A stretch of 64,000 nt of DNA from Hyphochytrium catenoides (taxonomy: Eukaryota > Sar > Hyphochytriomycetes > Hyphochytriales > Hyphochytriaceae). Position 1 is the first letter of the stretch, and each line of letters opens with the position of its first letter. Position numbers and translations under genes: made by a program. The notes below the pieces were generated by a model. That model had not been told where the DNA came from, ran no database searches, and was given only the letters and a program-made list of their open reading frames with translations. Below, in pieces: positions 1 to 12,600 of the stretch. The stretch spans positions 62,001-126,000 of the forward strand of contig FLMG01000154.1 in the NCBI GenBank assembly GCA_900088475.1, written 5' to 3'.

Positions 1-3000
1 CCGTACGTCTTGACAGGCTATCTTGTCTCTGCTCCAACTCTTCACTTCTAATTTAAAACAAAAAGGTCGGCCGGCTGTCTCCGCTGGCACGGCCTCTACG
101 TTTGCGCCAGCCAGGTTTAGTATGGTACACTTTCCAAGCGTCTGCGACTGGTCTGCAAATAGAAGTGATCAGACATCCTTAGAAAATCAGACAAAGACCC
201 ACCTAACCTAAGCTTACTTTCGTTCTCATCGTGCTGGAAGATCAGTCTAGAGTTCTGCAGTACAGCCCAACGTTTCTTCCATAGCGGAGCCTTGCTGATG
301 GCAGAGAAAACAGAAGCTTGCTTCCGTACGGCCACCAAGCCCCCTTTCAGCCGCAACATTGGGGAGACTTTACTCTGATTAACGCCTTCAGTCTTCATGG
401 CCATGCTCATTCGGGTCTTAATGAAGAACTGCTGCCTCAGCTCTCTGTCTTGCCGCTCTCTACCAGTATGCAAAGAGTGGGTAAGGCCAACAGAAAAGAA
501 AGTTCGCAGGACTATAACTTACCGATACTCATCTATCCTCTTATTGAGTTTCTCTTGCTGAATAGACAGCATCTGGCAACGCAGAACGTCGTGCAAGAAG
601 CCGTGCGTGATCTCATACTTCACACGCCCTCCAAGCTGGTGTATAGATGCCGTGCTTCCGGCACACAACTCCACCTGTAAATTGAGGTGTGTCAGAAAGG
701 GAAGCATGACAAACGTCGCATTGCATGTCGTACCCTTTTGATGAAGTTTAACTTCAAAAGACCCTGAAACTCCTCATCTAATTTGGCGCCATGTGCACTG
801 ATGGGATACACTGTCTTCAAGAGTTCCAGTTCGAAGCTGGGGCCCAGAAGTGTGGCGGTCTAAATGGACCAGTCGGTGAGATGATGAACAGCTCTGGTTG
901 AGGTTCATAGGTGCTCACCTTCAGCAGCATACGCTGACAGACCGACAGCTCATCGACCCAAGCGGTAATTACCCCATTCACCACCACCGGCGGTTTTAGT
1001 CCGATGTTCTTAGTGGCTGATTTGCTCTTGTCTGTACTTGTCAGGCCTAGGAGCAGCAGCCTATCAGGCGTGTGGGCAAGTGTCACTTAGCTGTCAAGCT
1101 TGCACTCACCGCCGAGCAAAAGGGCTCCAAGGTGCTGCTGATGTTGGCCTTTCTCTCCACTAACTCTTCTTGGCCTTGTGTTGTTAAAGCAGTCCACACA
1201 GTGACGAACATACTCATTTTCTCCACTGACAAACAACAAAGAAGGGGAATTCAGGACATCCGTCGGAGGGAAAGAGTTTATACAGAAATGAAGAAACTAA
1301 CGGTAGCATCTTCTTGCAGGCATCAGGCGTACAACTTTCACAGAAGGTATAGCCACAGGCCCTGCACTTGTGCTTCTCATACGATCCTTGGAAAGAGAGA
1401 TGGCACTTGTAACAGCAAGCCGCTTCCGACTTGTCGCCCCAGGCTCTTTGCACCTTAAATGTACATTTCATGGTGCCTGCGGGAGAGGATGTTACAGAAC
1501 TGAATCTGAAATCTCTGGCAAACCCCATTATTTCATGTCGATAACGCCCCGAGCACCTACCGTTCTCCTTTTCCAAAACAATTAGGCCATCGTCCTTCAT
1601 CGAGCGCACCAGATATATCAGGAAAAGCGGATTGCCCTGAGACCTGACAAGACAATGCTTGAGAGATGGATAACCAAACACCAGAAAGCAAGTCCACGAT
1701 CAGTACCTCTGAATCAAGACAGAGGTAAGCTCCGCCGGCAACTCTTGCACTCCAAGCTCCTGACGAGCCAGGGCCTCCGCCCTCAATGGTGCTAACGGTT
1801 CAAGTACGGCCGTCTCAGACCGCGAGAAAGACCGGAACAAACTGAAAGAAATATCGATCAGAAATTCTACATTGGGCGGAACGTCGCATCATCAAACCTT
1901 AAAATTTCCCTTAGCTGTCCGGAGGCTCTGTCCGACACCTTTCGTGGCGGCCTCGTAGCTACGATGACCAAAATATTCTTCTCATCCTGGGCTGTACGAA
2001 GAGCCAGCTGCCATGACTTCTTGTCAATGAAAGAGGCATCATCGATGACGAGGATCAAGGGCCCTTCTTTGGCAAAACCTTGAAGAATGGTAAGGATAAG
2101 AAGGCCCGTAAGGTCGATCTTGATAGGTTCCATAGAGACCGGAGGAATGTCCTGCAAAGTGTACGAGGCCGCGCAGTAAAGAGTCATGAGGTGTGACCAT
2201 CAATCTAGTTCACCATTCCTTGGGCCTTCTAAAATAGCTCTCTAGTTCTTCCTCTGTTTCTCTCTTGTGTCCAGCGTTTCCCTGTCATTGATTAGCTATG
2301 TCGTGCTCTCTCTGTTGCCGCGTTATCACTCTTCCTCCTTCCGAGAGAAGCCATCAGGAAATACCTCTTCCGCCTGATTATTCTCTTCCTGGTGGTCTTC
2401 TTCATGTTGCCCTGGTTTCTCTTTTTCTCTGTGGACAAATGGAGTTCCAAGCTCCTCTTTCCGTTCGCTTGCATCAGCTTTCGCGAGTTCAGGCTTTTCA
2501 GGTTCTTCTTCACGTTTTTCACTTTGTGGCAAGTTTTCTGCTGCTACGGTTAGCTCGGGTTGTTCATTTTCCGCTTCTGGACAGGAGGCTAGAGTTTCAT
2601 CTCCTGATTCCATGCTCCTCAGTGCGTTGAGATTAGACGATGGTGTTGCTAAGCTATCTTCAGGGTCAGTTCCCTCAAAGACAAACTCTATTTCCTTCGT
2701 GCCTGCATTGCACAAAAATGATAAATAGGACGGGTAAGTAATGTTGTCACAGATGCCTGGAAGGCTCTGATGTCTTGGAAGCTCTAGATACGTGTGATGG
2801 CAAGGAGGAAGGCACGCACCAAGGACTCCTTTGATCTCATCCGGCACATCGGATCCAGCGGCCTCTGAACGCTTGAAATTCGTGCCCAGCAAATTGTTTA
2901 GACGGCTAGCATAAGGGAGAAGAAGGCTGCCAATCGAGGTTGACTGTGGAGAATGCAGAATGCGTCAGCGAGATAAACTCGGGTAGTTGCCGGAAATGCT

Positions 3001-6000
3001 GTTGGCCGAGACAGAAAAGTTGATGCAGCGAACAGGACCAAGGATGAAAGACGATGGGACTTCCTCAACTGACACCTACCTCTAGAATCTTCTGTATTTT
3101 GGACGTCTTCTCTTCCACTCCAGGACCTAATGATTGCATCTTCTCTGCCAACAGCTGCAACCAAACTCCGTATCTCCTGACGCCTGTCCCCTGCTCATAG
3201 GGATTGCCGCAACCCACCATGAAAGTGGCAAAGGCCAAGTCAGTGTTACAGAGGGCCGTGCAGAGGAGCCGGGTCTTCCCCAGCCCAATATCCCCTTCTA
3301 GTAGGAAGCCCCCGCCAATCCCTGCAGTTAGTCGTTGCAGAAGGGTGGATAATACAAGTCAGACGTGTGGCTAGATGCAGATAAGCGATCACCCTTGCAA
3401 CCTTTCTCTATGACAAGCCTGCACTTGTCTATTAGGCTCTGTCGGATTCGAGTAAGAGTGCGACCTTCCGTGGACACTGTGGCTGTGATGACTGGGAGCA
3501 GCCCCTCTTTCCTCAATAAAGCTTGTCGCTCTATCTCCTGGTTTACGGCTGCAGGAGAGGAAGACGAATCGGGAGTAGAAATGAGTATGTTCCCCCCATG
3601 CTTTAAATAGGTAAGCCGAGAAGAAGGGAAAGGACAAGCGGAGTAGACATAGTAGAATCCAATAGAGACTCATAAGGTTCAGGGAGGTCCAAGGATTTCT
3701 AGCAGGGATAAAAAGGGTAGCGGAGGTGTCACCAAGGTCTCTGACCATTTAGTTCGTCGACAGTCGCCACCGAGGTATTAGAAAGCGAGTGCTGAAGACA
3801 TATACGATGCTCAGCCGCTGCCTTGCACGCTTTTGCTATGGGTTCGGTTCTTCTCTCTTCTGCTGTGATAAGTTGGATCTCTAGAATATCGGCCATCGTG
3901 TTGACCACCTGCGACTGCACTGTTTGCTCCGAAGAGTCGGATAGAACAGAGGACGAAGAATCTTGTCTCCCGATAGATACAGAAGAGCTTTCTCTGAATA
4001 TCATAATGGTCCCGCCCAAAGATCTAACAGGAACACAGACATTTGCATAATGTTACGGTAGATCGCCAATATGCAGAAAGGCAGAAAAAGGAACCCCATA
4101 AACGGTGAGACGGATGGAGAGTAATCGAGCTGGAACAGATGAAGAAGGTACCTCTGAGTCTTTATTCCTCTTCCCAAGCCCTGTGATAGTAGTTGGGGAG
4201 AAGTTCTCTTTCTGTGCAAGTAGGTCTTTCCTCCAAGGTTAGCCGCCTCAAGACGATACTGCATAAGCGCAGACATCTTGGGATACGGACGATATATTAG
4301 AACTCTCTCCGTCTTGCCCTTGACTGTGATGTCGCTCATCTCCTCAAACTGCAGGGTATCAGCGACGGCAGTTCGTGTTGACAAGTCCGTCAAGATGCCG
4401 CCCTTCTGTTGTTTGGCGCGCTGTAGAAAAGGAGCAAGCATTATCGTCAATACCGAAGCCATCGCCCAAAGAGAGTCAAGGCGAGCACCGCCATTTTCAA
4501 GAGTAAAGGGGGTATCATGAGTACCGAAAGGGACGTAGCTTGCCGGCGAGGCGAGCTACATCTTAGGGGCTCACCTGCATTAGCCTGGCGGAGAGATTGA
4601 CAATATCTCCAAGAACTGTGTACTCTCTGCGGTTGCCATGGTGGCCCACCACACCGCAAAATGCAACTCCCGACGTAATGCCTGCCAACCGGTGACGCAA
4701 GTGAGCAAGGAATCATATGGACCGTAAAGGCAGCTAAAGAGGCAGCATTGATCGGAGAATCCCTTGCATTAAATGGTAAGGGGCGCGAGATATAGGGTAG
4801 GAGTCAGGTAACAGGTAGAGAGAAGAAAGGTTCGGCTGAGATAGCGTGCGCCCCGTACCTACTGACGCCGCGAGGCCTATCTGAAAGAGTTTTGAGCAGA
4901 GGCTCAGCGCTGCTAGTACTCCCCGAGTGGCGTCATTCTCGTGTGCAACCGGTGGAAGACCAAACACAGCGATAACAGTGCTAGGAGAGAAGAAATGGCA
5001 TAAAACTGTGATTAGACAAGGGGCTGACAGGCGCGCAGAAGAGAGAGACATTGAAAGTCCCTCTAAGACGGCCTAGTGCAGAAAAGGTCACGAAGACGTG
5101 GTTTCGTCAGTAAAATACCTGCCCTTATCATCCACTAGGAACTTATTGATTGTCCCTTCATAGTCGTAGACGGCGCGTTGGACAAGGGCAAACGCATTCT
5201 GCAGCTTCTGGAGACCTTTGTTGTCCAACATTCCTACAAGATCTTGCTCACTGCATGACAGCGACGGTGAACATAGGTGAGATTATGGAGGCGAAGAGCG
5301 AAGTGGATCGCAGGGCACTAGAAGCAAGGGAGACAAAACCGTGTTATATGACTCTCCCGCCCGGAGTCCCCAGCATCAGGGAAGAGAGCAGGATATGACT
5401 AACTAGAATGCTTGGGACTAGTGCTCTCTTCAAGTCAAGTGCAAGATATGAACAAAAACGAAACGGAAACGAGATTTTTCGTGAGGAAAAGCAGACGCAA
5501 AGAGGAGAAAGAGCACAGCCAAAGACAAAGACTAGAGGATGGGGCTAAATGACAGGGATGCACGTACGTGAAGCCCAGGTTGATGAACAGGCAAGTGATC
5601 TGCCTGAGCTCTGAGCCCCAACTCTCTTCATCGGCATCAAGGAAGGGAACCACAGCTCTGGGGACGTATTGCCACATCCGCGCTTGCAGCTTAAAGTCAT
5701 CCCGAACGTCTGAGGTCCGACGGGAGCAGCGCTTGAGCTGCTTGTCAACTCTCTTGACCTGACGCCGCAGAATCAGGGGAGAATGTGACACAAAATCAGA
5801 ACTTCCACTGGAGGACACAAGAGATTGAAGTGTGAAGCATAGATCCTCTCTTCTGTTCACTAAAGGACTGAGAGACGCATTGGAGCCAACAAAGGACAAG
5901 ACATATAGGTGTTGAGTCCTTCGAGTCCGACCTTACCCTGATGAAGTCTCCTGCACTCTGTATCTTCTCTCCTGTGAAGTACTCGGAGACCAACTCCCAA

Positions 6001-7404
6001 GCTTCAGGAGCACAGACGACTTCTCCAGACTTCGCATATCCTTCACCTTCAAATGCCTGCAGGACGGCAGGGCCCGTCGCAATGTATTCAACCCGCGGAA
6101 CATCCCCGTCTGAGACACCTCCCAGATCAGCAATAGTCGCACGGCCCACGCCAACACCCATTTTGACGCTGAGCCTGAGGGTGCAGCCAACACAACGGGA
6201 ACAAGATGTGAGGAAGTATGATAGGCAAATAGAGAGACCGACAACGGAAGGTTGGTCGGTGATGGGCCACAGGGCACAGCGAAGCTTATCAATTCACCAA
6301 GGCCCTGCAATGCCACTCTACAATGCCGCCCTGTAGGCCAATCCCTCATTGCCTCTATTCCAATGTCCTTGCAGATGCCTTTGTCTATGTCTCTTCCCCT
6401 GCTCTCGCACCATACATTCACGTCTCTTGCAGTACTTACACAACGCCTGGTGCCAGCTCGGCTTTATGAAGATGGTCCTGAATAGATAGCGCACATTGGA
6501 CAGCCCTACGGATGAGACTCTCATAGGTATCGTCTTGGTTCTCCGGCCAGAAGATGATCATAGCGTCGCCTGCAAACTTGAAGACATCGCCGCCTGCGGA
6601 GGAGATATGCCGCACCATCTGGGAGAAGTAGGAATTCAAATATTTGCCTAAATGGAGAGAAGATTGTCAAAGTCAAAGTCACAAAAGTTGGGAGTTAGTA
6701 TGGCGAACTATACGCCGGGTTAAGGCTCCCAGACCAATGTGTCGCAGTTTGAAGAGGATAATCCTGCAGTCAAGCCCAGAGGTAAGAGAAAACAGCTGAT
6801 ACTGAGAAGTCATGCGCAAGAGTAAGCGACAGATAAAACAGAGACAGGCATAGCCAAGGGTTAAAGCTATCGGTTCCGAGCCTCGGGCCTTGATAGATAC
6901 CTAAAAACTCAGCTCCAGTAGGGCCTCGAGCAGCTAAGGACTCCGACATGGCGGTGAAGCCGGAAACATCGGCGAAGACACAGACCTACATCGGAAGGAC
7001 GAGATTTAGCAGAGTGCTAGAGCCTGCTGAAAGCATAAGGCTCTAACTAAACTTATGAGACCGAACGAAAGACAGACCAAAAGAGGAGGAGGCCAAGAAG
7101 CAACTGAGGGAAGAGTATGAAAAGAGTCTCCAGAGATGAGACATCTTTTTCTCTTCAGCTCCTGCCTCTCTCGCTCTTCCATTTCGTCTTTCCAATAGAT
7201 CTGTGTGTCCCCTACAACCTTCCTGTCCCTGCATGTCCTCCAAAGGCACTGTCCAGGCCGACCTACCGTTTGAATCTCATGAGTGTCCGGAAGAGGAAGA
7301 GCTGGTCCTCCCTCTTCCTGTCTCCTTAGCGCCTTCTCTAAATGCCGCCGGACCAGGGAAGGCAGGTAGTCACTGATGCGGACGGAAGCGGTGAGTCCTC
7401 TCAT
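1..7404 (-). CDS. ADCY10: Soluble adenylyl cyclase (ADCY10-like) with FYVE and PH domains, 3' end outside window
   Basis: Makes cAMP from ATP; the family is cytosolic and usually bicarbonate/calcium sensitive. Supported exons (high to low): 7404-7267, 6985-6901, 6647-6440, 6174-5937, one ending at 5568, 5250-5119, 4980-4859, 4681-4575, 4420-4152, 4023-3746, further exons to about 460, then 459-203 and 152 to the edge. C1 shows FADVSGFT and FKFAGDA (both metal Asp and the adenine-reading Lys). C2 starts ELRQITCLFINL, lacking the first metal Asp as expected for the partner half, and has the VNLSAR catalytic Asn/Arg. An AAA-type NTPase follows: Walker A GDIGLGKT near 3270, Walker B LILVIDD near 2060, then GNPLFL and the winged-helix-like DELSVCQRMLLK seen in sAC. 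A complete FYVE finger is inserted in this region (about 1180-1425) and a PH domain (PLWKKRWAVLQ) ends the visible part. ATG at 7404 opens the first coding exon. Middle exons between 3746 and 1700 are less certain. Confidence 0.85.
1180..1425 (-). other. FYVE zinc finger inside the cyclase NTPase region
   Basis: Reading the minus strand, the exon after GNPLFL...EKEN contains CYKC, then KHKCRACG and FCESC. After a short intron with donor gttagt (protein ...ACKKMLP) and acceptor tttgtcag, the next exon supplies HCVDCF. The eight cysteines follow the FYVE order Cx2C, Cx2C, Cx2C, Cx2C, and the KHKCRACG stretch matches the (R/K)(R/K)HHCR core that binds PI3P. The reading frame then continues into the conserved sAC segment ending DELSVCQRMLLK, so the finger is embedded in the cyclase, not a separate gene. 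Confidence 0.8.
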
Positions 7405-8965
7405 CTCTAGTGACGGGACAAAGAATAGAATCTACGGCCAAGAGACAGCGAAGAGAGAGGCCGACGGACGGAGAGTTCTACTTCTTTCGATCCGATCCTT
7501 AGTGGATGTAGACTCCATAAAAATAGCACAAGGAGGCCACAACGGTCCTGCTTGTCTTATCAGAAGCTATGTATTAGGTCTTCAAAAGACTAATCAACTG
7601 TGCGCGAGAGACTCTCCAGTTTCCCTATGAAGTTAAAGATAAGACCGACGGGAGAGGGACAGAAGTCGGAATGGAAGACTGAAGAAGCTGAATGCCGCAG
7701 TCTCTGCATCAGGCAAGCTCGCGACGTCCATCTTCTTCTGTGTCCCTCTCTTTTCTGTGTAACCCGTCCCGCTCTGGCTGTCTCAACCCTGCTGGAGCTT
7801 CACCGTCGAACTTGAAGCCTCGTCTAAGACCCTCTTCTTGTCTCTCAGTTGTTGCGGGCTTAGGACGCTTTTCTCCCCGTCGCTTTTCCTTCTCTTCTTT
7901 TGTCCTTCCAACTCTATGCTCTTTTAAGTGTGTGGATTCATCCAAAAACCTCTCCATCTCCCCTTGAAAACCTTCTCTCTTTCCTCCTTGATCTTTCCCA
8001 ATTCGCTGGTACTTCACTGGCTATTTTTCCCTCACACCTGCAGCTTGAGGCTGGACTGCCCTCAACTCTCCTGAAGGCTACTGCTGCGATTTCGCTCGTC
8101 TCTCTCACTCTCACTCTCTCTTTCTTTCTCTCTCTCTCTCCCTCTCTCTGCCTCTCTCTCTCTTTCCCCCTTACACACAGTGTCTCTCTCTCTCTTTCTT
8201 TCTCTCTCTCTCTCCCTCTCTCTCTCTCTTTCCCCTTACACACAGTGTCTCTCTCCCTCTCTGTCTCTCTTCACAGTCTCTTCCCTTCTTGCTTCACCCT
8301 TTCCCACTGATTCCATGACTGATGCCTTCTATAGTATTACCATTTCCGTAACCCCAATAACCACAGCTTGCTACTGGGCGTATTACTACGGTTCATGATG
8401 GCCACTGTCCTGCTTACCGTATTACTACTTTCAGTGCCCCGTCTTTACCTACGGGAATAGGTTATCCTGGGCAGCTACTACTATCAAATGAAACCACCTT
8501 TTCAGATCTACCCCAGGGGTAGCCATAGCCTCCTCATATCCTTGACTGCTAACTTTTCCGTAATGCGGAGGCGCCAGAGAGGAGAGACAGAGGCCAACGA
8601 GGAGGAGAGACGGGCAGCGGGCTAGCCGCCAGAGTCTTTTGATGTCGACATTTGTGTAGGAAGTGCTAGTGAGGTACCTGCCCGTGCGGGAAAAAAGAGA
8701 AACACTTTCCTCCAGCACAACGTCAAGCGGGCCAAGCTTGCAAGAAGCGGCATTGATTGCAAGGCAGAAAAGTGCCACGCTTCTTACCTTGCGGACTTAT
8801 TGGAGGGAGCTTGGCTGGAATTTGCCTGAAATACGAGGGAAAGACGTCAAGAAGGACAGACCCCATGATGTTTGCTATCCCAGCGCTGTGGAGAAAGAAC
8901 CAGCAGAAAATAAACATCTTGTTCCCTTATTATGTTACACGTTTTAATCGGCATTTCCCAGCAAC
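7405..8965. other. Intergenic region with pyrimidine-rich repeats
   Basis: No protein family is recognisable. Open frames here are Lys/Glu/Arg-rich or Ser/Leu-rich translations of biased sequence. Around 8780-8920 on the minus strand there are splice-like signals (tttctccacag, tttcag, a gtaaga donor) downstream of the BRI3-like stop, compatible with a spliced 3' UTR or an unrecognised small gene. Confidence 0.4.
8100..8290 (+). repeat. CT-rich tandem repeat with about 65-bp higher-order unit
   Basis: CT dinucleotide tracts are interrupted twice by the same marker, ttacacacagtgtctctct, at about 8171 and 8236. The flanking sequence (tctttctttctctctc... ctctttcccc) is repeated with it, so this is a two-copy minisatellite built from a CT microsatellite, not a pure dinucleotide run. 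Confidence 0.8.
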
Positions 8966-10094
8966 CTATACAATGAGGGTCGCACCTGTTGAGATAGAAC
9001 AGAATGATGAGGACGTCGCTAAGAAAGGGGACTAGAATTAGATGTTCAACGGCCAAACAGGACTTCGTTTTGGGTCTTCCCAAGTCTAGAGTATGAGGTG
9101 TGAGGCTAGGGACGCCCAATCATGCAAAGAGACACGCATCAGAGCGACAGAGCAAAACTACTAATGTTGGCGACTTTCCGCGCCGCGGACAATACATTTT
9201 GGGAGACACGAGCAAAGAAAGGTGATAAGCCTCGCTAGACTCTTACCGCAATCCAAGCACACTGTCTCCGTCATTAACAGACAGCAGATGATGCCGAAGG
9301 GGAAGAAAAGAATGGCCAACAGCATGCCACAAAGAGTGAATGTACTCGTGGTGTGCAAGTGCGGGCAAGCGCGCGTCACAATGACAGTCTATAGCAGTAG
9401 AGGGGAAGAAGAGAGAACGGTCATATGATCCTCAGAATAAATTCTCCAAAACCCCCCCTAACAAGCGAGTTTGGCTTCTAAAAGACAACTATGAAGACGA
9501 ACAAGAATGGATAAGAAAAGAATCCCACGTCCCGAGAACAATGCCTTCCTTCCTTCGTTCATAATGTCCTCTGCTTTAGCTCTTTTGTGTACCTGCTGGG
9601 GCTGACCATAGACAACCTGAGGCTGATAGACTGGCTGCGCATACTGAGCTTGGCCTGGGTAAGGTGACGAACCATTTTGCGCTGGATAACCAACTGGTTG
9701 GGCCTGGTAGGGTGACTGCTGATTGTAAGCTTGGGGTGCAGGATATCCGCTAGCAGTAGGGACTGCGGAAGCCGCGTGGTATTGGGGAGGCGCTTGATAG
9801 GATGGACTGTGGCCCTTATCTCCCTCTGCTGGTCCGGCTCCAGGCTGCAGGTTGGTGCCGCAGTTTGCTGCCAGGAACATTGAAGCATAATTACACCAGG
9901 AGATAATAAGAAAATGGCATCAAAGACAAAGACAACGCGATTGCTATGAACTAGCCACGCACAAAGAGAGTGGCAGGTACTTTAGCAGACGACGAGGAGT
10001 CAGGCGAGATTTATTTGAATGGGGCGTTCGTAAGGTCAAGGTTAAAACTTACTGCAAAAGGAAACTCCTTCCACCTGGGTGGAACCGCAAGAAT
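8966..10094 (-). CDS. BRI3: BRI3-like membrane protein with N-terminal zinc-ribbon-like motif, 5' end unresolved
   Basis: Exons read 10094-10053, 9867-9593, 9388-9247 and 8985-8966. Phases agree across all three introns and the stop is TAG at 8966-8968. The C-terminal part matches the BRI3 (brain protein I3) family: a cysteine pair, hydrophobic core MLLAILFFPFGIICCLLM, then a short tail CLDCGATLIV. BRI3 proteins sit in endo-lysosomal membranes; their exact role is unclear. The middle exon is a Pro/Gln/Tyr-rich low-complexity stretch (PYPGQAQYAQP type), usual for the N-terminal half of the family. Ahead of it FCTNCGTNL resembles a zinc-ribbon knuckle. The start codon was not found; an upstream exon around 10330-10518 (ending YTEYEEE, donor gtttga) could supply it but is doubtful. 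Confidence 0.72.
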
Positions 10095-11040
10095 CTGTGC
10101 CAAAGACGCAATAGGCAGTTAGCACAGCATCAGGCAACCATGAGTCCGACAGCAGGTACAAGGTCTAGGACTTAAATTACGAAGACCCAGAGACGGATGG
10201 GAAGCATGAGAGAACGCGCAATCTAACAAGACGGCGGGCAGGAGCAGGAATGGAACTTGGAAGGAGATTAAGGAAGACAAAGGCGGGTATAACGTACGGC
10301 AGATTGGCATGATAAGTGCTTTCTGTGTCAATGAAGACCGTCAAACCTTCTTCTTCGTACTCTGTGTATGCTGACGTTCGACAACTGAGGCAATGAGCGA
10401 GCTCAAGAATGTATAAGTGAATTTTCCAATCTGCAGACCGCAGCACAGCTGCTTTCTGGAGCGTGATGAGAGAATAACAGACTGACAGAGACTCATCAAA
10501 CAGAAGACACGAAGACACTTTCAGAGTCTAACGCGGAGGCCAGAACTAGGGCGAAAATAGCATATCCATAGTGCAATAGTGTCAGCTCTATGCGTAAAAT
10601 ACCGAGACTAAGGAATGAGGCCGAGCGATGGCTGGTTTGTGAGGGGTTGGAAACCTGATAGTTTGTTTGGGGCTCAGAAACGCTCTATTTTCGTGACCTG
10701 AGGTTGTGGAATCCGAGCGGGATGGAAAGGACAGCTGGACACACAGGGCCAACAGAGTCTAAAGAAAGAGTGAACATAGATATCGTAAACCTGATAGCCA
10801 GAGCTCGATATGTTAAGTCTTTTAGAGGTACTAGAATTTAGACTAGGTAGGGGTGCCTTCTAGACAGAGTGCGGGCTAGACGTCATCCTTGACGATGCAC
10901 AAGGACAGACGATGCTGCGAAATCGTATGTCTCACCCCACTGATCGGCCCATCCATCCTAGAGAACAACCTTCAGAGTGAAAATGGGTGGGGACACAAGG
11001 GAGCGGCCAAAAACAAGGGAGAGTAGAGAGGGGGAGGGGA

Positions 11041-11140
11041 AAGAGAGAGAGAGAGAGAGAAAAAAAAAAGAGAGAGACAGAGAGACAGAGAGAGAAGAGA
11101 CAGAGGGACAGAGACAGAGACAGAGAGGGAGAGGGAGAGA

Positions 11141-11171
<31 letters not shown>

Positions 11172-11172
11172 A
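11041..11172 (+). repeat. GA-rich microsatellite
   Basis: The tract is mostly GA dinucleotides with an internal A9 run and GACA interruptions. It looks like a simple-sequence tract of the same family as the CT tracts elsewhere, on the opposite strand. Confidence 0.9.
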
Positions 11173-12501
11173 AGCAGAAGGACAGTGATTTGAGCTGCAG
11201 AACAGACCCTCATTGAGGTGGAGTGAGAGTGAACAACTGAAAGATGAGAAAGATGGAACCGAAGGAGGAAGATGATGACAATCGCCCCAATCATCTCTAA
11301 TTTTTTAAAAGTCACAAAGCTTCCAGTGGTCTTCATTGTGTTCCTGATCTTTGTTCGCCCTATTGATGCTGCTGCTTTGATGGGACCTCAGCGTACAGTT
11401 ATCGCGCGCTGCTGTCTAGGTCGGCTTGCAATCTGCTGCTTGGAGGAGGCTACTCATTATTGAGCATTACTCTATGTCTTTTGCGCTTCCCTTGCACTGC
11501 CAGATAACAAACCAATGAACCGCTGGAACACTCATCTCGATCTCCGGCTGCTACCTTCATTGCTCAGCCCTAGCAGCAGCTGTTTCCAAGAATTATCCTT
11601 AGGCTTCTCCCCCCTTTCCATCGTGGGGTAGTACAGATGATGGACCTCCTCTTTCTCCTACTTCTAGCCGATCTGTGACGCTAGCCGTCGTTATTTTAAA
11701 ATGACTTATATTAACGTCACATATACAAAGCAAGGAGGCCGATCTCTTATCAATCAACTCTTCTATAAAGAATCCGTCATCCGTTATCCCAAGCAAGCTA
11801 CGAAGGCGTTAAGGGATAGAATAACGCAGACGACGGTAAAAAAGGGAGCTCAAAGAGAGCAACCGCGAAGCTTGGCTCGTCGTGTTATCCTTTCTTACTA
11901 CTGATTAGCGCTATTTGCCATGATAAGAAAGGCCTACGACGTGGTGGGTGTCTACTACTAGCTATCACGCTACTACTTATTGCTTCCATCGTCGCCTACT
12001 GTTATCATAATAATAGCGGTTCTTGTTGCGGCTGTCTCAACTAGTGGTGAACGAGGCGGAACAGAGGAAGAGAAACAGTTGCAGACAGAGAGCGAAGGAG
12101 GAGGAGAGAGGAGAGGAGAAGAGAGAGAGTGAAGAAGAAGCTGTAAGATGGACAGCAGAAAGCAGGCGACCCCCGCACCTTCATCCACTCATCAAGAGCC
12201 CAACAGCGGGAGAGGTCATCAGATCAGCAGCCAAGCGTACTCACTATGTAACGCCTTGTCAATTATGGTATATTTGACACCAAATGATCCAATATAGCTG
12301 TGTCTGAGATGTAAATTACGGGAATTCACATAAGAAGGCCTTATGTCCCATATTAGTTTCGCCAAATCGTACAGTAATTTCGTTTTCTTGACATCAATCT
12401 TGGATGGGCTTGACAGTGGTGAACCGTTATTTTCACATCTGCTGGAACTTTTGGGAGGAGGACTCTTGAGGACCTTCCGCTCCCTTTCCTCTCTGCCCTG
12501 T

Positions 12502-12503
12502 AC

Positions 12504-12572
<69 letters not shown>

Positions 12573-12600
12573 GTCTCTCTCTCTCTCTCCCTCTTTCTCT
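12502..12600 (+). repeat. CT microsatellite
   Basis: Roughly 100 bp of almost pure CT dinucleotide with one ACGT interruption near 12570. The Ser/Leu-rich frames across it are artefacts of the repeat. Confidence 0.95.

Noticed and set aside
11272..11463. 63-codon frame starting with a signal-peptide-like hydrophobic stretch
   Set aside because: It lies in gene-poor sequence beside a GA repeat, has no homology or splice support, and short hydrophobic frames are common in pyrimidine-rich DNA.
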